Translations under genes and position numbers: made by a program | In this document: one piece after another, positions 1 through 16,644 of the stretch | Layout: every line of letters begins with the position of its first letter | Numbering within the stretch: the first letter of the stretch is position 1 | The notes under the pieces: model-generated | What the model was told of the DNA's origin: nothing | Database searches by the model: none | What the model saw: the letters and a program-made list of their open reading frames with translations, nothing else | From: Cruorifilaria tuberocauda | Taxonomy: Eukaryota > Nematoda > Chromadorea > Rhabditida > Onchocercidae | Direction of reading: 5' to 3' | Length of the DNA: 50,742 nt | NCBI GenBank assembly: GCA_013365365.1 | Contig: JABVXU010000393.1 | Location: 1-50,742, forward strand

Positions 1-171
1 ATTAGGTTTAATTCGAAATGTGTTATTTATGAGTGGAAAGCTTTTGGTCATTCTTTTTTTTGGTAAGTTTTACTTTTGCATTTCATATAAATTTATTTAA
101 ATTTGATTATTAATTAGGTTTAATTGGAAATGTGTTGATGAAGTTGAATACAAAAATTATTCGTAACTTAC

Positions 172-300
172 GTGAAAGTGAGTTGGACTTGACGGTCTTG
201 GAAGTGCTGGTTCGTTATCAGGATGAATGATAATAGATTGATGTGATGCGGTGGAATGAGGACTGATATCAATTGGTTGCACTTCCCACCCCTGATCATC
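172..300 (-). CDS. Candidate internal exon, unknown gene (partial)
   Basis: On the minus strand a 129-base open stretch sits between a good acceptor (ending TGATGTGCAG) and a textbook donor (CAC|GTAAGT). It has exactly 43 codons and is in phase 0 at both ends. The peptide begins DDQGWEVQPIDISPH and ends ALPRPSSPTHFH; it is polar and proline/serine-rich with no domain I recognise. It resembles a disordered cytoplasmic or linker segment, but that is only an impression. The gene would run off the left edge of the window, with earlier exons further right on minus. I could not link it convincingly to any other exon. Confidence 0.45.
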
Positions 301-833
301 CTGCACATCATCAGAATGATAAGATGATAAATGAAAAATCATTTCTATCTATCATCATGGTTGCTAACATAAAATACTTCTTGAGAATCAGTTAATCTAA
401 AATGATGACCTTTGACCTGTGGATTAAAGACAAAAGGTTAATTAATAGTTAATGCTCTTTTAACAGATTTAGCTGATATCAGTGGAAGATTGCCAATAGT
501 AATGCACTAGAGTACTTATGATTCTGTTTATGACCTCTTTGAAGCTTATACTTTCTTTTCCGGTTAATATTTTCGATTGCCTTTTCGTCTTGCAATAATA
601 ACTATCATAATTAGTTTTCAAATTACAATAAACTTTTTAGAATCGATGAACATCTCAAATATAGCATTAATTAAAAATACAAAATCTTCTTTTAAAGAGA
701 CAAAAAAATCTCTGAGCAATGCTTACTGATGATAATGATTTTAAACATGGAAACGGTAAGGTTTTTTAATTTTTAATTTTTAATTTCTTTAATTTTTAAC
801 TGAGAAATAAAATAGGGAAAAAATATTCGTCAT
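301..833. other. AT-rich non-coding stretch
   Basis: I see no open frame with splice signals and no RNA gene here. If the exon at 172-300 is real, this is probably intron or upstream sequence of that minus-strand gene. It is composed mostly of A/T runs with scattered TGATAA-like hexamers. Confidence 0.5.
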
Positions 834-1136
834 GTTTTTTCACACATCCAATAAAATTTGCAAAAGTTTCACGAAATAACGAACAGACCGCACCGTCGTA
901 AATCGTTGTCTGACAGTGAGGAATTGAAATGAGATTGCAACTTAAATAACCTAATTCTTAACATTAAAAATTTGAATATGCAATTCCAGATGACGGTATT
1001 AGTAATAAAAATACTTTCGGAATCAGGTTATTTAAGTGACAATTTCATTTCAATTTCTTATTGTCAGACGACAGTTCACGGCGGTTCGGTTTGTTCGTGA
1101 AACTTGCGTGGGTTTTATTGCATGCGTGAGAAAACG
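834..1136. repeat. Long imperfect inverted repeat (MITE/foldback-like)
   Basis: A left arm of about 120 bases (834-957) and a right arm (about 1020-1136) are near reverse complements, separated by about 60 bases of AT-rich spacer. Shared landmarks are AGTTTCACGAA, the GAACAGACCG/GAACAAACCG block, GTCTGACA, GAAATTGAAATGA and TTAAATAACCT, in mirrored order. Arms this long with a short spacer are typical of non-autonomous foldback or MITE-type DNA elements. No transposase is present and I did not find an obvious target duplication. It could equally be a recent inverted duplication. Confidence 0.7.
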
Positions 1137-1359
1137 CTAGCAGGACGGTGAGAAGACGCTAATGGCAGGAACTCCGTAATTCACGTAGTGTTTCCGGATA
1201 ATATATTCGGAATAACGGATGTTACAGAAGCTAGTGATTCCGTATGTTAATCTTTGACTAATGGTAATTTGATAATTATTAGCAAGTGACCATTTTGCAA
1301 TTTCTGAACTTTCCAACTTTTCTTTTAATTAATTTACTAATTGTCCTATATTGCAAAGC

Positions 1360-1534
1360 CTTGTTTGCTAGGATACATGAATGTGCTTTATGGATATCTG
1401 AGGGGAAAAATGAAATGTTAGATTCTATGCACGAGACGATAAGAGGAATGGAAGGAATGTGCACCTCAACTTCATTTGATTTACCTGAAATGGCAACTTC
1501 GAGAAGTTCGAGAACATCGCTCCAACACTCACAA
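1360..1534 (+). CDS. Candidate exon of unknown gene, strand uncertain
   Basis: On plus, a pyrimidine-rich stretch ending TATTGCAAAG is followed by an open segment that stops at a strong donor (CACAAA|GTACGT). The predicted peptide contains ARIHECALWISEGKNEML and a serine/threonine-rich end (MATSRSSRTSLQHSQ). The minus strand is also open over the same bases (about 1279-1605), so the strand is not certain. I do not recognise the family. No partner exon can be assigned in the following 7 kb, so this may be a chance pairing of splice signals. Confidence 0.3.
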
Positions 1535-3357
1535 AGTACGTTTGGAAAGTGAGGAAGACGAAGAGAATCAACGAATTTACGATAAAACAATAAAAGAATT
1601 TTCATTATTAATTTTTCTCGTAGTGTAAATTAATATTTCACATTTTGTAATTAATTTTGCAAAGTCAAATATTAATTATCAGATAATTTGATTAAACATT
1701 CTTCTATACTTTTAATTCCGTGAATATAAGTTACTATTTATCTTTTTTAAAGTATGAAATATTTTAATTTTTTTAGATCGTATCAATATTTACCGCTAAA
1801 TTTTATGTTAATATACTTGGACTAAATTTGAAACTTACTTCCAATGTTAAAATTCTGAAATCTAAAAATGTACCGTAAAAAGTTAGTTCACATGGAATTT
1901 ATAAATCCCTCGCTGTAATTAAAACGATAAATATAATTATGATAAGTGATATGATCGTTCAGCTAATTCAATTTAAGAAAGACTAACGAAATGAAATGAA
2001 AAATTTACTCTATCATTTATTTATTTCTTGAAATTAAGCTTATAATTTTTTTGGAAAAAAATTTTTCATACAGAAAGATTCACAGAGGAGAAATTGATGA
2101 TGATCGCTTAATCGAGATATTTACTTAATTCGACTAGCTTCAGGCTTTCTACCAGAATTGCATGAGTTGAAATGAAATGTCAACTTGCATAGATAAACAA
2201 ATAAACAAATGATGAGATGCCAGTTAGCTTGATCTTCCGGGAGCGGTATACATCAAAGAATTCAATTGAAATGATGAATGAAAGCGATTCTTATCATAAT
2301 TTATCCTATCATATCATCATCATCATCATCATATATTTGGCACACTTTCTCAACGATTAATCAGAGCAGCAAAGCTTATGATCAAATTTCTAGAAAGGAA
2401 TATTTATTTTTACAATAATAGAAAATTAAATTAAAGAGATAAGAGAGTAAGTGATAATCATTACTTACTTACTTTACTTTACTGTTATCACATAGTTATC
2501 AGATAAAAAGAGCTTATTTTACAATATTGAAATGATAAGAATGATAGCGATCCTTATCATAATTTATCCTATCATATCATAATAATAAAGAAGGAAATTC
2601 CAATTCTCAATTGAAATTAAAATGATAGCAATAACAATGGAAAATTGTACGAAATAAGAGAAAAGGTGATAATGACCAATTACTTACTGTTAACAAATAA
2701 TAAAGTATGATTAGAAAAAAACTATAAAATGATAAAATTGATAAAATGATAGCAATAAACGAATTTGTTAAGGTAAATAACAACATATGTCCGAAAATCT
2801 TATCGTTTCATATTTCTTTCAATTGAAAGAAAAGGATAAAAATTTGTGTAACTTTCAAAAAAAAAACTGTTAAAAATTACTCAGTTAATTTAATTCATTT
2901 ATTCCAAAAACAACATTTTAAAAAATTTTTTACAATTCGTTTACTACTCAAACAAATTCTTCAAATTTAATCGATATGAGGGAAATTTTGCAAATTAAAA
3001 TTTGATATTATTAAAATTGTTGTATTAATATAAATAAATGACAATATTGATCGATTTCTAATCTATTGTAACAATTAATAATTATTCATAGTTACGATAA
3101 ATTTATCATTTCTGATAGAAAGAAAAAGTTACATTAATTTGATAGTTTGCAATCAAATGAAAAATTAATGATTACTGGAAGTTTACTACTGACCGTATCT
3201 GCGGAAGTAATTAACTCTGTAGGAGGAAGATGTACAAAAGTGGTAAATTGTTCTGGCCATACAACAAATGGTCATTTTGATTGAGTGGACCGTTTTATAG
3301 GTGCAAATTGAAGCATTCCTGCTGTGCCATGTTGTCCTATTATTGTTATTCAGTGAA

Positions 3358-3470
3358 CCGAGAATCTATTAAATACAATCGATGAAATAGGTAAATTTTA
3401 ATTGCTATTAAAGGTTGTACATGGAGATTTACCTAATTCATTCATCGATTGTATTTGATAGATTCTCGAT
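3358..3470. repeat. Strong imperfect hairpin, precursor-microRNA-like
   Basis: The left arm (CGAGAATCTATTAAATACAA and on through ATCGATGAA to TAGGTAAAT, about 3359-3396) pairs with the right arm (about 3427-3468). The long stem has 28 bases with a single G-U-type mismatch. A 4-base bulge and 9 further pairs follow, closing on a loop of about 30 bases. Total length near 110 bases and one bulged stem fit a microRNA precursor. A small foldback repeat would look the same. I recognise no known seed sequence. Confidence 0.5.
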
Positions 3471-5894
3471 TGGTATCTTAAAAATTAAATGGTTACTGCT
3501 CAATTTGAATTTGAACTAAAACATTCTTCATGTTACTATCAAGTTTATTGTTCTGTAAATCATTGTGATCGATACAAGGTATAACTTCAGAAGGCATCTT
3601 ATTTCCTCGGGTATGCGCTTAGCTGTAAAATAAGATTCTGAGATTCATTCAAAGCTTTAGTAGAGAATCTTATCAAACATAAACATATGACAAATTAGGA
3701 ATGCAAAATATTGATCAAGGAATGGAATTTCATCAATCTCAATTATAGATAATTTAGAAAAATTAGAGATCGTCGTAAAAATTTATTTTATCTAAGGAGA
3801 TTAATCCTACAGGTTGATGTATTGCAATAATTTCATTTACATAACATAATTTAATCTTTTAATTTGGAAATTTAAATGAAGCTTTATGATGTTTACAAAT
3901 GACCTTCGACACAATTATCTTCTCTTGACCTTTTTTTGTTCATCACCTCTTCGATATTGTTGTTCGAAATATTGAGACGCAGAAGATTATAAAAGTAAGA
4001 AAATAAATATTTCAATTATCATTTCTGAAATTTAGAAACTGAATTCGGAAAAATGATCGAAAAGGATTGCTTGAAATGTAATTTAAATCCAGAGCTCATT
4101 TATCTAAGACAAAACTTTAAAGTAAGTTAAACATAATTGTAGCGAAATAAATTTAAAATACTCAATAATTTATAAAGTCTACAAAAAAAAATTAGTGCCA
4201 AATAGTTCGAAATTAAAATAATCAGAATAAATTAAATCAATGGATTTGTTTTTGGATAAAGTACAATATCGTATAGCGTACAGTAAAATCTACAACTACA
4301 AAAATGATTAAATGAAAAATAAATGCAATAATAGATATTCAATTTTTTCACAATTAGTTCAATGAAGAAAAATGCGCAATTGTTGAAATTGTTTCGCAGC
4401 GTTAATTATTTCTTGAAAACAAAAAAATTTCCCACAAGTACTGTATTATTATTCCTAAAATATCATAAGAACACTGTAAGGCAAAAAGATACTGTAAAGG
4501 ATACCGTAAGCTCCTAGATCACATTTTTTCCATAACTCATTCACTCATTACAAAAAAAATTTGCATCAAAATAATTTATCCTGCTAGCTGAAGAATTTTT
4601 CACAAATACTTCTATGTGATACATTATCACTTTTATTACTGTATTGCGAGAAATACTGAACAAATATAATTAATGATAAGTTTATGATAAGGTATTCAAT
4701 ATGGGTGCCAACTGCTTATTTTTCGAAAATTTATGACCGGAAGATAAAACTGCATTGGATAATGATTGATTGATGGAAACTTTCTTGAAGGTCATCAGAA
4801 GTTCATGCACCCTTTTCTTCTTCGTTCCGTTATATTGTAAATATTATTGAAAGATAGAATAGGGATAAGAAATGTAAAAACGATCAAATTATCGTATTAA
4901 TTACATTCTAAACTAATTTACCGAATATTTTGAGAGTATTAATACCATTTCCGGAATATAATACAATGAATATTTCAGAAAGAAATAACACGAGTGATTC
5001 CTAAAATGAGCAATATTTTTCATTTTGGCTCATTAATTATAATAATTAATTATAATAATGATTTAATAATTTTATGATGATGTCTAATCATGATAATTAG
5101 ATTCTATTATAATGAATATTTCACAACAACTATTGAAACAAAAAAGGAAATAGGAGGATAATTGTTATTCCACACAAAAATATTTGAAAATAAAAATTGA
5201 TTAAAAACAAATTTAAGAAAATTATTCAATCAATATACATAAATTATGAAATAAGTAATAAAATGAGTTATGAAGATAAAATTAAAGTAATGAAAGCATG
5301 ATTAGCATTTAAGTGATTCTTTTTCTAAGGAAAAGAGATGTTAAATAATGAATAAAAGTGATGTTCAAGCAAATAAATATTTTATAGTATAAAAGACATA
5401 ACGGCTTATTGTTGAAAGGTCATATTATTTATTTCTTTGAATGACCTTCGATAACCTTTGTTCTAACAAAAGATCACTAAATCTTCTAATTTTTCCCCTT
5501 TTAAACTTCAAAAATGCATATCTAAACCAATTTAACGACTACAAATAATATTTTCAACCTTAAAAAATCTAATAAAACAATACGATGGACAAAGCAATCA
5601 GCCGTCGAAATCAGTCATTATTTGACAACACCTGTATATAAAATAGCGGTATTGAGGTAAGATTATAGATAAGAAGCAATCCATATAAGATAATCCATTA
5701 ATGTCTTATCAGATCGGTAAATAGCTCTTTATTTTATATCACAAATTATAGCAATTAAATTTGAGCTTCCTATACGAAACAAAAATTCTACCAAATATAT
5801 TTAAATTTTGAAATAATTTAAAATTACTTCATAATTATGGAAGAAATTATATAAATCGTAGGATTTTTTTTAATAACATACATAAAAATGCAAT

Positions 5895-6215
5895 ATTTCT
5901 TTCAAGTGTTTCTGAAATTTCTTATTCTATCATTTATCATTCTAATATTTCCATGTAGTAATGGAAATGATGATAGATAGTATTTATAAGTTTCAATTCG
6001 CATATAATATTTCCTAACTGTTTTTGAAACTTCTTATCATTTTAATATTTGTACTTAATAATGAAATTGATAAATTGATAGATATCACTTGAAAGTTTCA
6101 ATTCTGCACAAAAGTGTTCCGCAGATGTTTCTGAAATTCTCTTTATCCTATCATTTTAATATTTATATTAAACAATGAAATTGATAGATATCATTTACAA
6201 GTTTCAATTTACAAT
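5895..6215. repeat. Three-copy diverged tandem repeat, period about 105 bases
   Basis: Three consecutive units each carry TTTCTGAAA-type sequence, then TATCATTTTAATATTT, then AATGAAATTGATAGATA, then AAGTTTCAATT. The units are clearly diverged. Each unit also contains partly self-complementary ATCATT/AATGAT blocks. No coding potential is visible. Confidence 0.6.
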
Positions 6216-8538
6216 ACTAAAAATAAATATGTATCTATATCATTACACAATATTGGATTACTGGGAATTAATAATGCTGTTGTAATAATGTTTCTTCATG
6301 TTCATCTAGACGATCGATGTAAATATACAGTCAACGGTTGTTACTCTTCTCATATCCAACCGTCCTCTTACTGGTCAGCAGATGTCAAAAAGATTAAGCT
6401 AATCTTAGTGACCTTGTCTAGTACTTTCAAACAAGATGTGATATGCTTCTTTAAGCGGTACAATTAAAAGAGAGTAGTTTGTTCGAACATTATCGCCGCA
6501 TATTTTCAGCTTACTTCTTTCATTCCTCCTCTTCACACAACTGTCTCTTTGACATATGTTGTTATTTTAATGTATCTTAGGGACTTATTTTAACTTACCC
6601 CTAATTCCAATTCATTTTTCCATCATTAATTTATTCAAAAGTACTTAGTTTAATTTAAATTAAAAATCTTCCTAAATAGTAATTATTAATTCCTAGCTAT
6701 CTGTCATATCATGCCTTCGCTAATTTGTTAATGAGTTATAGCAATGATAATTTAGCTGAATTTTAAATATATTTCTAACATTCCCGTTTCAGTCACTTCT
6801 TTCCCTATCCATCACACATATTCACCATGTCAGAAGTGTAACTTCCACTATCAGTGTTATCACAACTCCTTTATCACTATCGCATCACATATTCGCTACT
6901 TACTGTTGCAGCTTTTCTTTCCGGAAATCCAAAAATGAACTTTTTCAGCAATCGTTATCCTTTTTTAGTGATGGAATAGCTTTGCAATCAACTTATGCAT
7001 TAAGATATCATACATGTATATAATGTCTGCGTAAGAGTTATCAGCGTTTTAATTTAGTATAAACTATTTAAGAAATATAAAATTATTTCTAATATGAATT
7101 TCAGTTAGATTACTTTAATGATAACTTCACACCATATATAGAATTGGATTTAAACCGAATCCAGGATTCTTAAGTTCTATGTAAATAGTGACCTTTTTAA
7201 CTTCAAAATAATCTTAAGCGTAAATTTAACTTGAAAAACATACAAAAACAGACGATTAATTATTGTATATTGTCATTTTAAGAAACATTGTCAAAAGCTA
7301 TCCTTGCAAAATGCGCATCTTCGCGAATTCCCGGATTTCAGTACACATTAAAGTTTACAATATATGATGGATCATAAAAGAGGTTAATGTGAAGCGGTGA
7401 AGAAATGATAACAAGTCGACCTTTTACCATCTTGAAATTAGAATATTCATCAATAGCGCAATATACCATCTTTTATGGATGTTTAGTTGCGTAATTGTAA
7501 GTAATTTGTTGATGATGGGGTTTGTGTTGCACACATGAGCTTGAAAAATACTTACGAATCGATGCCGATGATAACATTCTACGACAGTTAGAGCTAACAA
7601 ATTGATCATTACATATAACAGAAAGAATAAAACAAGAATGTAATCGAGAATTAATCGAGTAAAGACAAAAGCATTATTCAGGTAAGAAATAAAATTATGA
7701 AACACCAAATACTGCTAGAACTCTAAACATTATCACATCAACTAACTCATTTATAAAACACTTCCCAAAAAAAATTGTATTTCAGGAATTTGTTCATTAA
7801 AAAATTTTCTGATTTTTCCATGCTAAGGCTATTTATTACTTTGGTATATGCTAAACTATGGTATTCTATCAAAATTTCGAATTTTTTTGAGGCCGAAATT
7901 TCATCACTAAAATTTTAGATGATATAAGAATTTTTCTAAGTAAAATGTATTTCACTATTTTTTGGTTGTAATAACAATGTGAAAAATTAAATATGACATT
8001 AATCAGCTAAAAAATTATTTGATTTACTTTGAAATAAAAGAAAAATTGTAAAGTTGTACTTTTTATAGATTAAAAAATATGAAGCAAAATATTTCTATTA
8101 TTTCGCAGTATCGTAATTTCAGATTGACCAAATAAATTTAACTACTTCACCTGAAACGTATGGCAGAACTCTTTATTATAAAACAAAACAGAGATAAAGA
8201 TAAGAGAAACACTTCCTATTTTAGTAAAACTGCTTTACCGCCAAAAAATTTTACAACATTTCGGGTGACAAACTCAAAATCGCTTTCCTACAAAATACTA
8301 AAAAACTGTGTTATTTGCTGTTCGTTCTGCCATAATTTCAATACAGTAAAAATATAACAACCGTACGACATGACGTACATTATAAAACGGATAAATATAA
8401 GACGACTTGTAAAAACTTGTATGGGCATGATAAGTTTACTAGCAGCGAGAAACAAATTAGTCCTATTAAAAGATCATTAAAAATTTTCAAAATATCTTCA
8501 TAACTTCCATATAAAATGAAAATAAGTTTATGCTTCTT

Positions 8539-13580
<5,042 letters not shown>

Positions 13581-13600
13581 GTTAATATCAAGGCTAAAAT
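13581..13600 (-). promoter_or_regulatory. Candidate trans-splice acceptor upstream of plk-1
   Basis: Reading minus, TTTAATTTTAG ends 13 bases before the ATG of the kinase gene. Nematode mRNAs commonly receive a spliced leader at such a site a few bases before the start codon. No outron or upstream coding exon is evident. It could instead be the acceptor of an ordinary 5' UTR intron. Confidence 0.5.
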
Positions 13601-15318
13601 TAAATGAATAAATGATACTGACTAGATCTAAATCACAAAAAATTCAAATTAAATAATGCTTTAAGAAGAATGCCAAGTCTTCAGAACATATAACATGAAA
13701 ACAAACAATTCGATAATACTTAAATACAGAAGACCATCTATCTGACTAATTTTCTTTTTATCTTCTCTAATATCAAGAATGACGTTCTAACATTCTTCAT
13801 TTCCTTATCACATCTTCACTATTTAATAACGTCCTAACATTATTCTCTTCATGAAAGAGTACGGGGAGTATTTGATGGGAAAAAAGGCTAAGGTGTGGAA
13901 AGAAAAGAGCTTTCATATTTCTGTAAGGAAAGTAATTGTAGCAGTAATCTATGAGAATGTGAAGAAAAAATTAGCTAAAAATTTACTACTCGTCTTTCAC
14001 ATAATCCCGTTTTAGAAAAGTCTAACAGCTTACGTTATAAAAATTCAACAGTATGAGAAATGAACGCTAAGGGCACATAACCTATACTTAAATATCCTTT
14101 TCTCATAACATATTAAATAATACAGAAAAAAAAAACTTAATACGCAAATTTTCCTATCTAGGATATGCAATAAATAAAAAATAGATCGAATTATGCTGAA
14201 ATATAAAAGGTAAGAAACTGTAAAATTTTTGTAGTATATCCGAGATATGTAACAAATACCTCATCTAGGTATGTATAATCCACAATCTTCGGAAAGGAGA
14301 ACGATAATACATACATGGGAAGAAGGTGATATCTCGACTGGGAAGTGAGAGAGACATTCAGAGAGTATGAATAGATGGGCGCGAAGAGATGCAAATTTCA
14401 CATCACCAAAAAAAAAACGCACGATCCTAGCTTTCTTTTTCTCCTCAAGAATTATTCCCCATAATACTTACCGGCAGGAGACAGGTAACAAATTAACTGA
14501 TTGCTATAGAGATTACATATTATTTGTAAATTTCTATAGGTATCATTACAGGTAACATTCTCGCTGATTATCTTATCTATCATGAGAGGAAATTCCCATT
14601 CGTGAATTAAACAAAAATTGATTACAAATAGTTTAAAAGTAAATGAAAATTCGTTAAAATCCTAGAAACAATTTAATGAAATTAATTAAACTTTCAAAGA
14701 ATGCGCTAAAGACTTATGGAGAATTTTTGAAATGTTCCCTTCGAAATTTAAAAATTTTTCATGAAATTAGCACCGCTGTGCAAACAATTCGTCTCAAACC
14801 GTTTTATTAATTTTTTTTTGTGCAATCAATAAGAGTGAGAATAAGATTTACTATTGAATTTGTGCACCGCATATGATACTATGATTATGTTATACTATAA
14901 TTATTACTGATACTATGATTATGATACACTATAATTATTACTGATACTATGATTATGATATACTATAATTATTATTGATACTATGAGAGTATGATTATGA
15001 TTACGTATGATACTATTGTGCGATAGTACGTGAAATATCATTGATATTCCATGACTCTTTGCTGATAACAATAGAAAGCATTTCCGGATTGATTATTATA
15101 TTATGCGATTTGATTAATTTTTAAAAGTCGAAAATGTTATAACTTTAATTGTACCGTTTACTTCAATTGTAAACATTATTTATTAGTAATTGTATAGTAA
15201 TTAATCTTTATTTCATTATGATAACTTTTATTTTATTAGGTATAATACAAATAATATTGAAAATATTCAAATAGTTTATAGACTGATTTCAACAATTTGA
15301 TTTCAACGATTTGTTCAG
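13601..15318. other. Intergenic: upstream of plk-1 and downstream of the phospholipase-like gene
   Basis: Both neighbours are on minus, so this holds the plk-1 promoter and the 3' flank of the phospholipase-like gene. No exon with supporting splice sites was seen. It includes a short tandem repeat at about 14870-15005, listed separately. Confidence 0.5.
14870..15005. repeat. Short tandem repeat, period about 34 bases
   Basis: About 3.5 units of the pattern TGATACTATGATTATGATA followed by (C/T)ACTATAATTATTA. Neighbouring units differ by only one or a few bases, and the last is truncated. The sequence is entirely A/T with a few G/C, and no coding reading is plausible. Confidence 0.75.
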
Positions 15319-16644
15319 TTACAATTTCATTTCAGCCCTCGTTTCACTTCCATCGTCTTTTTCCTGATCCGGTTTTGGCAAGCATTTTTTCTTCTCGTTG
15401 GACTTGTCATTCTGTTTCAGACAGCTAACAAAGCTTTTATCACAATTGCAGATTGCTTTCGGGCAAGTACCCTTTTGCCCTTCTTTTTCTTAAATTGATT
15501 ATGTTAAAATATCATATCAGCTTATCTCGATTTATTATTGCATGATTAAGTAACGTCATGTGATTGTGATTATGATGATTATCATAAATTTAACGATTAG
15601 TTAGAAAAATCTTCTAGCTTTAGGATTTTTGCTTGGTTTAATTTACGTTCTTAGCTAACATCACTGATGTTCAGTATAAATATAGTAATATGAGGGATTT
15701 AATTTAAAAAATTTTCAAGCTATTTATTCAATAGATTAAATTATAAATATTAATTTATTAAATTGAAATAAAAACAAACCGTCACAGGTAATGTTCCCCC
15801 TGTCACATTTCCATTCGTAATTGATAAAATAGGGTAGGAAGCGATGTTTACAACCACTCTTTTCCACAGTTTCTTCATAGCATTTTTTATGTGTTACGCA
15901 ACAGCTAAAATCCAAACTTTATGAATTTTTAGGTAAAAGAAAAGTTGGAAGCTTTCATGTTTTAATCTTTAGATGTATTGAAATCAAACAAGAATGTCGT
16001 AAATTTTCTTGAATAAATCTTCGATTACATAATTTCATAATCTAAAAATCATCTTTCTAAGTGATAATCAATCAGTAATTCCATCTTAAAATCTTAATCT
16101 ATCTTAAAAAAGAAGTATTTCTATCTTAAAGATATGATAACATCGTTAAATTTCTCTCTAATCTACAGTTACAACTATATCCGTTGTAATAAAATAAACT
16201 TTTTTCCATCAATGATAATATTTTCATGCTGAAAATGTTCCAGAATGTTGAATACTTCAAGTCTATGCGTTATCAATTTCTTCTTATTATCTTATCAAAT
16301 CGAATTTAGTATTCGTTACCATAGATTATCATAATTATCATGTTATCATGTTAAACTAGATAGTTATCATGTTCCCATGTTAAACTAGATAAATTCGGCA
16401 ACATTAGCAAACTCTTTAATTAATTATTTAATCATAATTGAATTGAAAAAAATGAATAAATAATTTACGAATCAACTTCATCAACGGGATTTCCGTAACG
16501 TCTCCAAAATCCACAGTTACAACCATATCCGCTGTAATAGAGTAAACTTTTTCCACCAATGCATGCATTCATACCGATGACGTTCCAGAATGCCGAATGT
16601 GTTGATGTAATGAAGCAAACTAATATTAATGTACGGAAAAGCAT
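15319..16644 (-). CDS. Secreted phospholipase A2-like protein, Asp49-to-Lys variant
   Basis: Three exons (16644-16469, 15904-15780, 15488-15319) join in phase to 156 residues. A signal peptide (about 1-18, MLFRTLILVCFITSTHSA) is followed by the sPLA2 core: a calcium-loop-like YGCNCGFWRRYGNPVDEVDS, then CCVTHKKCYE with catalytic-type His64, and CNCDKSFVSC with Asp117 matching the second dyad residue. In active enzymes the His is followed by a calcium-binding Asp; here it is Lys65. The usual GxGG of the calcium loop reads GFWRRYG. Hydrolysis of phospholipids is therefore doubtful; a binding or decoy role is possible but not shown. Cysteine spacing otherwise fits the family. A lysine/glutamate-rich tail of about 35 residues extends past the core. 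The ATG directly follows GTGTTTCAG, a good trans-splice site, which fixes the start. Confidence 0.88.
16055..16395. promoter_or_regulatory. Dense TGATAA/TTATCA (GATA-type) cluster in intron 1
   Basis: Roughly nine TGATAA or TTATCA hexamers lie within about 340 bases, including three in a row around 16327-16350. A short direct repeat (CATGTTAAACTAGATA, twice) overlaps them. In nematodes, GATA factors of the ELT-2/ELT-7 class bind TGATAA in intestinal genes. Gut expression of the host gene is therefore a reasonable guess. The whole window is rich in this hexamer, so enrichment needs a background test. Confidence 0.35.
16150..16255 (-). pseudogene. Decayed duplicate of the first phospholipase-like exon
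   Basis: Within the first intron, minus strand, about 100 bases align with the middle of exon 1. They share CATTCTGGAAC, then GGAAAAA-AGTTTA, then ATTACA-CGGATAT-GTTGTAACTGT. The similarity stops where exon 1 encodes WRRYGNPVDE, and the splice donor is not conserved. The reading frame happens to remain open (LFYYNGYSCNC) but it lacks the signal peptide and a usable junction. I infer a relic of a tandem exon duplication rather than an alternative exon. Confidence 0.72.

Larger units (their letters stand above)
1606..8538. other. Gene-poor AT-rich region
   Basis: Nearly 7 kb without any coding segment I can support. It holds a diverged direct duplication (about 2260-2450 against 2525-2690, sharing TTATCATAATTTATCCTATC), a short CAT microsatellite (about 2306-2333), a strong hairpin (3358-3470) and a tandem repeat (5895-6215). 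The stretch next to 8538 contains the 3' flank of the polo-like kinase gene. TGATAA/TTATCA hexamers are very frequent, but much of that may follow from base composition. Confidence 0.5.

Noticed and set aside
1..147. Repeated ATTAGGTTTAATT(C/G)GAAATG at 1 and about 114
   Set aside because: Real short direct repeat of about 26 bases but too short and isolated to interpret.
7424..7708. 94-codon minus-strand open frame with hydrophobic stretches
   Set aside because: AT-driven composition, no supporting splice sites or family resemblance; downstream of plk-1 but not connected to it.
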